Of a stretch of 64,000 nt of DNA, positions 18,417 to 27,174 are shown piece after piece. Every line of letters starts with the position of its first letter. Position 1 is the first letter of the stretch. Source of the stretch: Gulosibacter sp. 10 (GTDB lineage: Bacteria > Actinomycetota > Actinomycetes > Actinomycetales > Microbacteriaceae); assembly GCF_900163695.1 (NCBI RefSeq), contig NZ_FUIC01000018.1:1-64000 (forward strand). Reading direction: 5' to 3'. Made by a program: the position numbers and the translations under genes. The notes under the pieces are model-generated. The model made no database searches and was not told the DNA's origin. It worked only from the letters and a program-made list of their open reading frames with translations.

Positions 18417-19631
18417 ATGAACGAACCGTCGCATGAGCAGAGTATCGGCGCCGGGAGCTGCTCGCCGTCGGTGCTGTATGCCTCTCCGACATCTTCGGAG
18501 GGGCGTGCGCATACGAACGAGCCGCAGGTGTACGACGCTCTCCTGCTCGTGGGGTTCGGAGGCCCGGAAGGGCAGGCCGACGTCCTGCCCTTCCTGCGCA
18601 ACGTCACTCGCGGCCGCGGCATCCCCGATGAGCGTCTGGAAGAGGTCGCTGTTCACTACCGTCACTTCGGCGGTGTGAGTCCGATCAACGAGCACAACCG
18701 GCAACTTCGAGAAGCGCTCGAGGCCGAGATGCGTGCCCGCGGAATCGGCATCCCGGTGTACTGGGGCAATCGGAATTGGGACCCCCTGCTGAGCGATACG
18801 GTGAGAGAGGCTGCTGACGACGGCCGCTCACGGCTTCTCGCGCTGGCCACCAGCGCCTACAGCTCCTATTCGAGCTGCCGCCAATATCGCGAAGACCTGG
18901 CCGCAGCGGTTTCGGACGCCGGGCTCCGTGACCGAGTCATCATCGACAAGGTCGGCCAGTACTTCGACGTTCCCGGGTTGATCATCGCATTCGCCGAGGG
19001 CGTGGCCGAGGCGGTTCGAGGTTTCGAGGAGCGTGGCACAACGGGCGGCTCGGTGCGGGTGCTGTTCAGCACGCATTCCATTCCCGAGGCCGATGCGGAC
19101 CGTTCCGGGCCGAGCGAACTCGGCCTCGGCCGGGGCGGGGCCTACGTGGCGCAGCACCGCGCGGTCGCCGAGCGAATCATGCGAGATCTGCGCGATGCCG
19201 GCGCGGTGGAGCCGTCCACGCAGTGGGAACTCGTCTTCCAGTCCCGCTCCGGACCGCCCTCGCAGCCCTGGCTCGAGCCGGATATCTGCGATCGCATCGC
19301 GGAGCTCCCCAGGGAGGGCGTTGCAGCCGTCGCCATCGTACCGCTCGGGTTTCTCAGCGACCACATGGAGGTGCTCTGGGACCTGGACGAAGAAGCGATG
19401 GCTGCAGCCGAGGCGGCGGGCCTGCTCGGCTCGCGAACGCCGACCCCGGGCATCCACCCGGCGTTCGTGGCGAGCCTGGTCGATCTGGTCGAGGAACGGA
19501 TGCGCGGCTTGCCGGCCAGCGCGCGGCTGCGGTGCACCGAGCTGGGGCCCTGGTATGACGTCTGCCGTCCGGAATGCTGCGCCAACGCCCGGAGAGGATT
19601 CGCGCCGGCGGTGGCGGGCATCACTCCCTAG
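18417..19631 (+). CDS. hemH: Ferrochelatase (coproporphyrin type)
   Basis: A 404-aa ferrochelatase that inserts iron into porphyrin; actinobacteria use coproporphyrin III. It has the catalytic His220 in FSTHSIPEAD (usually FSAHSLP), FQSRSGPPSQPWLEPDI and GFLSDHMEVLWDLD with the conserved Glu. Four C-terminal cysteines (about 373, 383, 387 and 388, the last in CRPECC) fit the [2Fe-2S]-binding pattern of actinobacterial enzymes. The ATG at 18417 has GGAG upstream; about 33 residues of open frame before it lack conservation. It stands alone rather than in a hemQ/hemE cluster, under a divergent MarR. Confidence 0.94.
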   Translation: MNEPSHEQSIGAGSCSPSVLYASPTSSEGRAHTNEPQVYDALLLVGFGGPEGQADVLPFLRNVTRGRGIPDERLEEVAVHYRHFGGVSPINEHNRQLREALEAEMRARGIGIPVYWGNRNWDPLLSDTVREAADDGRSRLLALATSAYSSYSSCRQYREDLAAAVSDAGLRDRVIIDKVGQYFDVPGLIIAFAEGVAEAVRGFEERGTTGGSVRVLFSTHSIPEADADRSGPSELGLGRGGAYVAQHRAVAERIMRDLRDAGAVEPSTQWELVFQSRSGPPSQPWLEPDICDRIAELPREGVAAVAIVPLGFLSDHMEVLWDLDEEAMAAAEAAGLLGSRTPTPGIHPAFVASLVDLVEERMRGLPASARLRCTELGPWYDVCRPECCANARRGFAPAVAGITP

Positions 19632-19945
19632 TGGGAAGGCCCTGGCCGCTGCGGGCGCTACTCGGAGACCTTCTCCGCCGCGGTGCGAGCGAGGCGGACG
19701 GAGAACCTGGCTCCGCGACGGCCCTGTCCACCGATTCCAGCGCCCGGGCGCGCCTTCGCCCTGATCGACGTGGACGCGCTCGAGCGTTTCGAGGCCGGTC
19801 CGGGTGAGCGACTCGTTCCGGTGCGTCGCAGATAGTCTGCTGTACAGCGCGAAGGCGGCGGCCCGGGCATCGGAATGTCTTTATCGCTCGTGTCTCGGTG
19901 GTCGTGCTGCGTTCAAGCCTGCTTCGGGATGGGAGGATTGCGTCC
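19632..19945. other. Gene-free stretch with possible histidine-kinase tail remnant
   Basis: About 314 bp between ferrochelatase and the SDR gene. On the minus strand near 19660-19760 a short frame reads GAGIGGQGRRGARFSVRLAR, reminiscent of the last strand of a HATPase domain (GARFSVRLP). No start or upstream part of a kinase is present. It may be a decayed fragment or chance similarity. Confidence 0.25.
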
Positions 19946-20794
19946 ATGGACGCTGAGCATCGAGACGATCTTGCGCGCGATCCGTTGCCGCTGCGGGGAC
20001 GAACCGTGCTCGTCACCGGCGTGAGCCGCCGAGCCGGCATCGGCTATGCCACCGCGTGCAGGCTCGCCGCCTACGGCGCGAATGTGTTCTGCCATCATTT
20101 CGCCCCGCACGATCGCGAACAGCCGTGGGGCGATGACGACATCGACGCGGTGCTCGCCGGCATCCGCGGGCACCTCGTCGGCGACGCGCGGATCGCCGAC
20201 GCCCACTTCGACCTCTCCGAGGCGGAGGCTCCCGAGCGGCTGCTCGCTGCGGCCGCGGATGCGTTCGGGACGGTGGACGCGCTGATCTGCAACCAGGCGC
20301 TGTCGGGATCCGACGGAGCGCTGGGCGAGCTCACCGCGCAGGACCTGGACCGGCACTGGGCCGTCGACGCACGCGCCTCGATTCTGCTGGCGCAGGAGTT
20401 CGCGAACCGCCACGAGTCGGGAGCATCCGGCTCGATCGTCTTCCTCTCCTCCGGGCAGGGGCTCGGCCCCATGCCCGGCGAGGTCGCCTACGCCGCGGCG
20501 AAGGCGGCGATCGCGGGCATCACCGCGACGATCGCGGACCAGCTCGCCGACGACGGGATCCGGGTCAATACCGTGAACCCCGGCCCGGTCGACACCGGCT
20601 ACGTGACCGAATCGATGTGGCGCGAAGTCGCGCCGATGTTCCCGCTGGGCCGGTACGGCGAGCCCGACGACCCCGCGCGACTCATCGCGTGGCTGGTGAC
20701 GGACGAGGCGTCCTGGATCACCGGGCAGGTCATCAACACGGAAGGGGGGTTCGGCCGGTGGCGGCCGCGCGGCGAGCGGGACGGATCTCGATAG
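19946..20794 (+). CDS. Short-chain dehydrogenase/reductase
   Basis: A 282-aa Rossmann enzyme with cofactor loop TGVSRRAGIG at about 23-32, a NQAL motif in the NNAG position, catalytic Ser in FLSSGQG and the YAAAK pair (Tyr and Lys), then NTVNPGPVDTGY and the C-terminal GQVINTEGGF. It is similar to 3-oxoacyl-ACP reductase-type SDRs; the substrate is not known. The ATG at 19946 has GGGAGGA 8 bases upstream. The extended RRAGIG loop is common in actinobacterial SDRs. It is monocistronic, followed by palindromic repeat A. Confidence 0.88.
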   Translation: MDAEHRDDLARDPLPLRGRTVLVTGVSRRAGIGYATACRLAAYGANVFCHHFAPHDREQPWGDDDIDAVLAGIRGHLVGDARIADAHFDLSEAEAPERLLAAAADAFGTVDALICNQALSGSDGALGELTAQDLDRHWAVDARASILLAQEFANRHESGASGSIVFLSSGQGLGPMPGEVAYAAAKAAIAGITATIADQLADDGIRVNTVNPGPVDTGYVTESMWREVAPMFPLGRYGEPDDPARLIAWLVTDEASWITGQVINTEGGFGRWRPRGERDGSR

Positions 20795-20813
20795 CGCTGT
20801 CTGCGGACCGACG

Positions 20814-20868
20814 GATGCGTCGCAGTCTGCGGTTCTGACCGGTTCGGAACCGCAGACTGCGACGCATC
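20814..20868. repeat. Dispersed palindrome, copy A
   Basis: A perfect 21-bp stem, GATGCGTCGCAGTCTGCGGTT and its complement trimmed at 20814-20834 and 20848-20868, with a 13-nt loop. It lies 20 bp after the SDR stop codon and could act as a terminator. Confidence 0.9.
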
Positions 20869-21001
20869 TGTGCGCCGTCCTCGGACTCCTCGCGTGCCGT
20901 GCCCGGGGGTCGGTGAGCGCGGTCCGGCGGCGCCTTCGGCGCCTGGCGGGACCGCCGGGTCTGGCGGGACAGCTGGGGGCTGGCGGAGGGGGCTTGCGCG
21001 C

Positions 21002-21059
21002 AGATGCCACCCGATCTGTCGTTATGGATGCTCGATAACCGCGGATTGCGACGCATCTG
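21002..21059. repeat. Dispersed palindrome, copy B (one arm degenerate)
   Basis: The right arm (about 21035-21059, ATAACCGCGG then GCGACGCATCTG) matches the family. The left arm agrees at about 17 of 25 positions. It is a decayed copy 134 bp after copy A in the same 485-bp gene-free interval (20795-21279). Confidence 0.7.
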
Positions 21060-21119
21060 TTCCGCGGGCGGCCTGCTGGAATGCTCGATGCCGTCGGTTC
21101 CCTCGGCCCGCCCCGGTCT

Positions 21120-21240
21120 GCCCGCACTCGAGTCGTCAGCGTTCGGGCCGCCCGGGTTGCCCGGCCCGTTCGGCTCGCCGGGCTCGTCCGAGCGTCCGCC
21201 TGGTCCGCCTGACCTACCCGGCCCGAAGCCGCGAAGGCCG
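21120..21240 (+). other. Gly-Pro-rich (collagen-like) low-complexity segment
   Basis: A CCCGGG-rich stretch that reads FGPPGLPGPFGSPG, then PPGPPDLPGP, in the same frame as the downstream exporter. An in-frame ATG exists at 21088. The opposite strand also reads Gly-Pro repeats, so composition alone may explain it. A short hairpin GGCGCCTTCGGCGCC lies upstream at 20929-20943. Confidence 0.4.
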
Positions 21241-21279
21241 CCGTTTCGCGGGACGGCGCCGAGGGGCGACACTGGTCTC

Positions 21280-22161
21280 ATGCCGTCGTCTGCTCGCAAC
21301 TCCGCCTTCTTCGGGCCCTCCCTGGTCATCGTCGGGCTGGCCTGCCAGGAGGTGGGCGCGTCGATCGCGGTGACGCTGTTCCCCACGGTAGGCCCGGTCG
21401 GCATGGTGACCCTGCGGCTCGTGTTCTCCGCGCTCATCCTCCTGCTGGTCTCCCGCCCCGCCCTGCGCAACCGGAGCGCGATCGCGTGGCGCACCGCGGT
21501 GGCCTTCGGCCTCTCGCTGAGCGGCATGAACGTGTGCTTCTACCTCGCCCTGGAGCGCCTGCCGCTCGGCACCACCGTGACCATCGAATTCCTCGGCCCG
21601 CTGGTCCTGAGCGTGGTCGCGGGCCGCCGCTGGCTGAGCCTGGTCTGGGCCCTGCTGGCCGCGCTGGGCGTGGTCATGCTCGGGGGAGGGATGAGCGACC
21701 TGGACCCGATCGGCGTGATGTTCGCGCTGGCCGCCGCCGCGCTGTGGGTCGGCTACATCCTGTTCGCGCAGGCCACCGGCGTCCATTTCCGGGGCGTCGG
21801 CGGGCTCGCGATCGCCACTGCGATCGGCTCGATCCCCACCATCCCCCTCGCGCTGGCCGCCACGGGCGTCGCCCCGTTCGTCGACCCCGGCGTGCTGCTC
21901 GCGGGCCTGGGCATCGCCCTGCTCTCCTCGGCGATCCCGTATGCGCTGGAGCTGACCGCGCTGCGCCGCGTCACGGCGAGCGCCTTCGCGATCCTGCTCT
22001 CCCTCGCCCCGGCCATCGCCGCGGCCGCGGGATTCGTCATCCTCGGCCAGAATCTCGGGCTCGTATCGCTGGCGGGCATCGCGTGCGTGATCGCGGCGAG
22101 CATCGGCGCCATCCGCACGCAGCCGCGGCCCGCGCCACCCGAGGCCCCGGGGGACGGCTGA
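21280..22161 (+). CDS. EamA/RhtA-like amino acid exporter
   Basis: A 293-aa protein with about ten transmembrane helices in two EamA repeats (about 10-140 and 150-285), the drug/metabolite transporter fold. It is closest in pattern to RhtA threonine/homoserine exporters (LFPTVGPVGMVTLRL, YLALERLPLGTTVTIEFLGPL and AIPYALELTALRRVTASAFAILLSLAPAIAAAAG). The ATG at 21280 is chosen by family N-termini; its ribosome-binding site is weak. The frame stays open about 90 codons upstream through a collagen-like stretch. Confidence 0.88.
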   Translation: MPSSARNSAFFGPSLVIVGLACQEVGASIAVTLFPTVGPVGMVTLRLVFSALILLLVSRPALRNRSAIAWRTAVAFGLSLSGMNVCFYLALERLPLGTTVTIEFLGPLVLSVVAGRRWLSLVWALLAALGVVMLGGGMSDLDPIGVMFALAAAALWVGYILFAQATGVHFRGVGGLAIATAIGSIPTIPLALAATGVAPFVDPGVLLAGLGIALLSSAIPYALELTALRRVTASAFAILLSLAPAIAAAAGFVILGQNLGLVSLAGIACVIAASIGAIRTQPRPAPPEAPGDG

Positions 22162-22395
22162 AGGTTGGCCGCTCCGATCGGAGCCGGGTCGGTAGCGTCG
22201 CGTCTCGATGCCTGAGCGGCCGGCCACTCCGGCCGGCACCGGGGCGGGAACGAGGCTCCCGGGATCGCCGAATCGCCGGGCCGATAGTGTTGAGTCCCCG
22301 GGTGTCGGGCCGCGCCGAGGCGCTCCTCGGGTTCGACCCTCCACTGCAGTCCTCGGGCGTCGGATCGCCGGAGGCGGAAGGATGGTGCCGAACGG

Positions 22396-22833
22396 ATGAG
22401 GCTCTGGTCGCTGCATCCCTCGCTGCTCGACAGGCAGGGACTCCTCGCGTGCTGGCGGGAGGCGCTCCTGGCGCAGGCCGTGCTGCTCGGCCGCACCCGC
22501 GGCTACGTGCGGCATCCGCAGCTCGAGCGGTTCCGCGAGCATCCCGACCCGGACCGCGCGATCGGCGCCTATCTCGCGGGACTGCTGGAGGAGTCCCGCA
22601 CGCGCGGCTACCGCTTCGACGCCGCGCGGATCGTCCATCCTCCGGAGGGGGAGCTGCCCCGCATCCCCGTCACGACCGGGCAGGTCGAGTACGAGTGGTC
22701 CCACCTACGGGCGAAACTCGCGGACCGATCTCCCGAGGTGCTCGCCGCGGTGGAGGGCGCCGCCGAGGGGCGGCCGGTGCATCCGCTCTTCGAGGCGGTC
22801 CCCGGCGGGATCGCGACGTGGGAGCGGCCGTAG
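22396..22833 (+). CDS. Pyrimidine dimer DNA glycosylase/endonuclease V family
   Basis: A 145-aa protein matching the Pyr_excise family: MRLWSLHPSLLDRQGLLACWREALLAQAVL, GYVRHPQLERFREHPDPDRAIGAYL and GYRFDAARI. T4 endonuclease V excises UV-induced cyclobutane dimers, using its N-terminal amine (residue 2 after Met removal); here that residue is Arg rather than the T4 Thr. Function in DNA repair is family knowledge; activity of this subgroup is less well studied. It is followed by palindrome copy C. Confidence 0.8.
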   Translation: MRLWSLHPSLLDRQGLLACWREALLAQAVLLGRTRGYVRHPQLERFREHPDPDRAIGAYLAGLLEESRTRGYRFDAARIVHPPEGELPRIPVTTGQVEYEWSHLRAKLADRSPEVLAAVEGAAEGRPVHPLFEAVPGGIATWERP

Positions 22834-22852
22834 GGTCGGCCGGATGTCCGCA

Positions 22853-22907
22853 GATGCGTCGCAATTCGCGGTTATGAGCGATCCATAACCACGAATTGCG
22901 ACGCATC
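22853..22907. repeat. Dispersed palindrome, copy C
   Basis: 24-bp arms (GATGCGTCGCAATTCGCGGT, then TATG, and complement) with one mismatch and a 7-nt loop. It lies between the convergent glycosylase gene and the TetR gene, an ideal place for a bidirectional terminator. Confidence 0.88.
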
Positions 22908-23008
22908 AGTCCGGAGCTCGAACCGTACGAGCACGCATCCATGCCGGTGCGGAACGGGATTCTTCAGCGCGAAAAGCAGTCGCTCGGTGCTGGTTCCGAT
23001 TGTCGGGC

Positions 23009-23665
23009 TCAGCCGTCGGAGGCGCGGCGCTCGCGGATCCCTGCGATGATCCAGTCGAGTCCGGTTTCGAAGATCTCCTCCATCGAGAGGCCGAATACTT
23101 CTGGGCCGATCCGCGCGGCATCCGCGTATTTCTCAGGGTCGCTCTGCCGCAGGCCCGTGATGAATGATCGAGCACGACTTGAACGGCCCGAGCGTTCTCG
23201 GGCATCGGCCTGGTCCTCGACGGCCACCCGCGAGAACGTCCAGCTCATGACCAGCACCGATCCGCGAGCCACAGCGGCATCCTTCAAACCGGCATCCGTC
23301 AGCGCGGAGGCGAGCAGGTCGAGCAACCGGTAGGCCTCGTCGCCTGCCGGGCCGTTGTCGATGAGCCATGCGGCCACTCCCGGGTGCCGGCGCAGCACCT
23401 CGCGCTGGGCGAGCGCCCACGCGCGGGTCTTCGCCTCCCAACCTGCACCCGCGGGTGGAGTCGGCTGGACCAGGCTGCCGACCCGATCCACGACGAGACG
23501 AGCCAGCTCCTCGCGGCCGTCGATGTGCCGGTAGAGCGCCATCGGCGTGACGCCGAGTCGTTTCCCGAGGGCGCGCATCGTCAGGGCTCGCAGCCCTTCT
23601 TCGCGCGTGAACTCCAGCGCCGCCGTCACCACGCCGTCACGGGTAAGGGGGGTCTGCGGCGGCAC
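23009..23665 (-). CDS. TetR-family regulator divergent from the metal-uptake operon
   Basis: A 218-aa regulator with a helix-turn-helix at about 8-55 (RDGVVTAALEFTREEG, LTMRALGKRLGVTPMALYRHIDGREELARLVVDRV) and a TetR_C_33-like C-terminal domain. The start is GTG 23665. It is transcribed away from the lipoprotein gene at 23803, sharing a 137-bp control region that also holds a Fur/Zur-like palindrome. It may sense the chelate or simply be a neighbour. Confidence 0.87.
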   Translation of the reverse strand: MPPQTPLTRDGVVTAALEFTREEGLRALTMRALGKRLGVTPMALYRHIDGREELARLVVDRVGSLVQPTPPAGAGWEAKTRAWALAQREVLRRHPGVAAWLIDNGPAGDEAYRLLDLLASALTDAGLKDAAVARGSVLVMSWTFSRVAVEDQADARERSGRSSRARSFITGLRQSDPEKYADAARIGPEVFGLSMEEIFETGLDWIIAGIRERRASDG

Positions 23666-23711
23666 AGGAGCATCCTAACAATCGGTCGATGACGGGGAAG
23701 CAGTCATTGAG

Positions 23712-23739
23712 ATGAGAATCGTTATCATTTGGGTATACT
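23712..23739 (+). promoter_or_regulatory. Fur/Zur-like box and -10 element for the importer operon
   Basis: ATGAGAATCGTTATCAT (23712-23728) has 7-bp arms with one mismatch around TCG, the layout of Fur-family boxes. It is followed by a near-consensus -10, TATACT (23734-23739), so the box overlaps the -35 and spacer region. Repression under metal-replete conditions is the expected outcome. Confidence 0.7.
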
Positions 23740-23802
23740 TAGTAAACATCGTGCCCGGGCCCCGGGGACGAGATGCGCGAAGAGTGAAAGGTGACGAATC
23801 CG

Positions 23803-25296
23803 ATGACGAGACGAGGGAGGAGAAGGGCATCGATCGTGCTTGCAGGCACGGCGATCGTCTCGCTGCTGGCGGGGTGCGCGGCCGGCGGTGCACCGGGGGA
23901 GGACGCCACAACGCTTCGGGCGGCCTTCCCCGGCGGCGCCGCCGAGACGCTGAATTACCTGAAGGGTCCGACGGCGCTGGACTACGTGCGGGCGAAGCAT
24001 GTGCACGCTCCCCTCTGCGAGCTCGACCCCGGTGCCGAAGAGGGCGTCTCCTACGGCGTCGTCGAGTCGATCGAGGCGAGCGAAGACCTGACGGAATACA
24101 CGCTGCATGTGCGAGACGACATCCGGTTCACCGACGGTTCCCCGCTCACGAGCGCAGACGTCCTCTATTCGCTCCGCGCCCCGGTGCTGCTCGAGGGGCT
24201 TCCGTTCACGCTGCTCGCGGCGCAGAACTTCGATCTGGATGCGGCCACCGCTCCCGACGACTCGACCGTGGTGCTGCCCGCCCTCTCGCCGATCGCGGAC
24301 GGCCGCGAGCTGATCTGCCAGAGCATGCTCGCGATCAAGGACGGCACGACCGAATTCACCCCGGATACACCGTCATCGGGACCGTTCACGATCGTCGACT
24401 TCGAGCCCGGGCAGTCGACGCTGCTGGAGCGCAATCCGGACTACTACGGCGAGGAGCCGACGGTGGAGCGTATCGAGCTGATATCGATCGCCGACAGCAA
24501 CGCCCGCGTCAACGCGCTCACCCAGGGCCAGGTCGACTACATCAGCGGTGTGACGCCGACCGAGGCGGAGGAGCTCTCCAGCACTGCGGGATACTCGGTG
24601 ACCACGAGCGAGCCGCCGTTCGTCTCGCGGCTGTTCTTCACCATGAACCTCGAGGCCGAGGAGTTCCAGGATCCGCGCGTGCTCGAGGCGTTCACACTGG
24701 CGGTGGATCGGGATCGAATCGTCGAGAATGTCTATTTCGGCAATGCGGTGGTCGGGAACGACCTGCCAGGGCTGGGGTTCCCGAGCTATGACGACGGGAT
24801 CGAGCAGCGCCCCCACGATCCCGAACGGGCAAGGGAACTGCTCGAGGAGGCGGGCGCCGTCGGAATGAGCGTGGAGCTCACGGTCGGGCCGGAGCTCACC
24901 GGCATGGTGGAAACCGGCACGCTCATCGTCGAAGACCTGCAAGAGATCGGGGTGGATGCGACACTGCAGGAGCTTCCCGCCGGTCAGCTCTTCGCCGACT
25001 ACCCCGCCTACCTCGAGCTTCCGTTCCGAGCGGGGTTCAATCCGGCGGCCATGTTCGAGCCGAACCACACCCCGGGCAGCTTCCCCGAAGTCGACGCGCT
25101 CGTGCAGACGGCACGGAGTTCGACCGATGAGGAGGAGCGGCTCGAGGCATCGCACAAGGCTCAGCAACTGCTCTGGGAACAGGGGAATGAGATCGGACCG
25201 GTGTTCGTGCCCGACATCAGCGCCTCCAGGGACGGCGTCTCGGGTATCCGCGAGGCGGGTTTCCCCGATTTCACCCAGGTCACGGTCACGGGCTGA
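23803..25296 (+). CDS. Opp/Dpp-type substrate-binding lipoprotein (SBP family 5)
   Basis: A 497-aa exported lipoprotein. It has a basic start, a hydrophobic core and lipobox LLAGC (Cys25). The SBP_bac_5 core follows (YTLHVRDDIRFTDGSPLTSADVLYSL, GPFTIVDFEPGQSTLLERNPDYYG and ADSNARVNALTQGQVDYIS). Family members bind peptides, nickel or metal-chelates. The position behind a Fur/Zur-like box and with exporter-fold ABC proteins favours a metallophore ligand; this is inference. ATG 23803 is preferred (AAAGGTGA 8 bases upstream); GTG 23791 is the alternative. It is the first gene of a six-gene operon. Confidence 0.9.
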   Translation: MTRRGRRRASIVLAGTAIVSLLAGCAAGGAPGEDATTLRAAFPGGAAETLNYLKGPTALDYVRAKHVHAPLCELDPGAEEGVSYGVVESIEASEDLTEYTLHVRDDIRFTDGSPLTSADVLYSLRAPVLLEGLPFTLLAAQNFDLDAATAPDDSTVVLPALSPIADGRELICQSMLAIKDGTTEFTPDTPSSGPFTIVDFEPGQSTLLERNPDYYGEEPTVERIELISIADSNARVNALTQGQVDYISGVTPTEAEELSSTAGYSVTTSEPPFVSRLFFTMNLEAEEFQDPRVLEAFTLAVDRDRIVENVYFGNAVVGNDLPGLGFPSYDDGIEQRPHDPERARELLEEAGAVGMSVELTVGPELTGMVETGTLIVEDLQEIGVDATLQELPAGQLFADYPAYLELPFRAGFNPAAMFEPNHTPGSFPEVDALVQTARSSTDEEERLEASHKAQQLLWEQGNEIGPVFVPDISASRDGVSGIREAGFPDFTQVTVTG

Positions 25297-25378
25297 CGCA
25301 TCGCGATCCGTCCCTCGGCCGGGAGCACCGCGGGGGATCGAGCCGCGTACGAGCACTCGCAGTGCAGATGGGGCGAAC

Positions 25379-26338
25379 ATGAACGTCATCAGGTGGCTCG
25401 GGGGCAGGTTGTGCTTCGTCCTCGTCACGATCGCGGCGCTCTCCGTGGCGGTGTTCTGGGCAACCGAAGTGCTCCCGGGAGACGCGGCTGGAGTGATATC
25501 CGGCCCGGACGCGACACAGGCGCAACGCGAGGCGGTCCGTGAATCGCTCGGCCTGGACCGGCCCGCCGCGGAACGGTACGGCGAATGGATCCTCGGAGCG
25601 CTCCGAGGCGACTTGGGCGCTTCGCTCATCTCCGGCAGAAATGTCGCAGGCATCGTCGCGGGCAGACTGCTCACGAGTCTGGCGGTGCTGATCCCCGCCG
25701 CCGTGCTGATCCTGCTGTTCGCGGGCGTGCTTGGCACGATCGCCGGGATGCGGGCGGGGACGAGGCTCGACCGGGCGCTGACGGGAGCGGCTCTCGGCGT
25801 GGTGAGCGTGCCGGACTTCCTCATCGCGACCGCGCTGCTGCTCGTCTTCGGCGTGTGGCTGCCGATCTTCCCCGTGGTGGCCGTGGTGCCGCTGGGCGAT
25901 GGGCTCTGGCAGCACCCCGAGCTCATCGCGCTGCCCTGCCTCGCTCTGGCGGTCGGCGGCTTCGGCTCCACGATGCGTCTGCTTCGAGCCTGCGTCGCGC
26001 AGGTGAACGGCACGCCCTACGTCGAGTTCGCGAGGCTCAACGGCGTGGCCGGAGCACGACTCGCGAGGCTCGTTCTCACGAACGCCGCCGGGCCGGCGGT
26101 GCAGGCGTTCGCCGTGATGATCGCGGGGCTCCTCGGCGGCGCGATCGTGGTCGAGACGCTCTTCAACGTGCCGGGCCTCGGCTACGAGCTGACCCGGGCC
26201 GTCGCGAATCGCGATGTGCCGCTCGTGCAGGGCATCGGACTCGCGCTCGGCACGAGCGCACTGCTCGTACTGCTGGCGGGCGACGTGGTCGCCCGCCAGC
26301 TGGGCTCACGATCCGCGGAGGAGGGGATGCGGCGGTGA
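25379..26338 (+). CDS. Opp/Dpp permease subunit 1 (DppB-like)
   Basis: A 319-aa permease with about six helices, the DppB N-terminal region (FWATEVLPGDAAGVISGPDATQAQREAVRESLGLDRPAAERYGEW) and the BPD_transp_1 EAA loop near 210 (ARLNGVAGARLARLVLTNAAGPAVQ). It ends with ETLFNVPGLGYELTRAVANRDVPLVQG, the class signature. Its stop overlaps the next start as GTGA. It forms the heterodimeric channel with the following protein. Confidence 0.92.
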   Translation: MNVIRWLGGRLCFVLVTIAALSVAVFWATEVLPGDAAGVISGPDATQAQREAVRESLGLDRPAAERYGEWILGALRGDLGASLISGRNVAGIVAGRLLTSLAVLIPAAVLILLFAGVLGTIAGMRAGTRLDRALTGAALGVVSVPDFLIATALLLVFGVWLPIFPVVAVVPLGDGLWQHPELIALPCLALAVGGFGSTMRLLRACVAQVNGTPYVEFARLNGVAGARLARLVLTNAAGPAVQAFAVMIAGLLGGAIVVETLFNVPGLGYELTRAVANRDVPLVQGIGLALGTSALLVLLAGDVVARQLGSRSAEEGMRR

Positions 26339-27174
26339 GTCTCACGCACCCCTTCGCACGCATGCGCCGGATCGGGATCCTGTTGCCCGCGCTGCTGGTC
26401 GTGGCGATCGGCGTCCTCGGGCCCTGGTTGGCGCCGATGAGCTCGACGAGTCCCGTCGGGGGATCCTTCCAATCGGTCGATCCGGGGCATCCGCTGGGCA
26501 CCGACGTGCTCGGCAGGGATGTGCTCGCCCGGGTGCTCACCGGCGGGCGCACGCTGATCCTCCAGGCGTTGATCGCCACTGTGCTCGGAAGCGCGGCGGG
26601 GCTCATGATCGGCGTCTGGAGCGGCATGACCCGGCGGCGTCGGCTCTCGGCCTCGGTGCTGCGCGGGGTGGATGCGGTCGCGGCATTCCCGGCGCTGCTC
26701 CTGCTCCTGCTGCTGGCGGCCGGCATGCCCGGTGACGATGCGGTCCTCGCGGCCGCGATCGCCCTGGTGAGCGTGCCGTTCTCGGTTCGAGTCAATCGCG
26801 AGTGCACGATGCGGCTGGCGGCGACCGACTACGCGCGGGAGGCGCAGGCGCGCGGAGACGGCGCGCTCGAGCGCGTCCGTCACGATATCCTTCCCGGCCT
26901 GATACCCGTCGCTCTCGCCGAGGCGGGCGTCCGCTTCGTGGCCGCCACCCAGCTCGCCGCGACTGCGGGCTTCCTCGGGCTCGGCGCGGGCGCCCCCGCT
27001 GCGAACTGGGGCCGCATGGTCCGGGAGAACAGCGGCGGCCTCGCCGAGAATCCGCTGCCCGTGCTGGTACCGGCGCTGCTGCTCGTCGTCCTCGCGGTGA
27101 GCATCGCCCTCGCGCTCGACCGGGTGAGCGATCCGCGGATGCCCCTTGGGCGAGGATCGGAGGTGCTCGCATGA
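26335..27174 (+). CDS. Opp/Dpp permease subunit 2 (DppC-like)
   Basis: A 279-aa permease. It has HPLGTDVLGRDVLARVLTGGR, the DppC hallmark, at about 55-75, and an EAA loop (YAREAQARGDGALERVRHDILPGL) near 165. It ends in GLGAGAPAANWGRMVRENS. It starts at GTG with GGAGGAGGGG upstream and overlaps both neighbours by 4 bp. Confidence 0.92.
   Translation: MSLTHPFARMRRIGILLPALLVVAIGVLGPWLAPMSSTSPVGGSFQSVDPGHPLGTDVLGRDVLARVLTGGRTLILQALIATVLGSAAGLMIGVWSGMTRRRRLSASVLRGVDAVAAFPALLLLLLLAAGMPGDDAVLAAAIALVSVPFSVRVNRECTMRLAATDYAREAQARGDGALERVRHDILPGLIPVALAEAGVRFVAATQLAATAGFLGLGAGAPAANWGRMVRENSGGLAENPLPVLVPALLLVVLAVSIALALDRVSDPRMPLGRGSEVLA

Noticed and set aside
24373-26013. A 546-codon minus-strand frame over the SBP and permease
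   Set aside because: Antisense to two well-supported genes with conserved domains.
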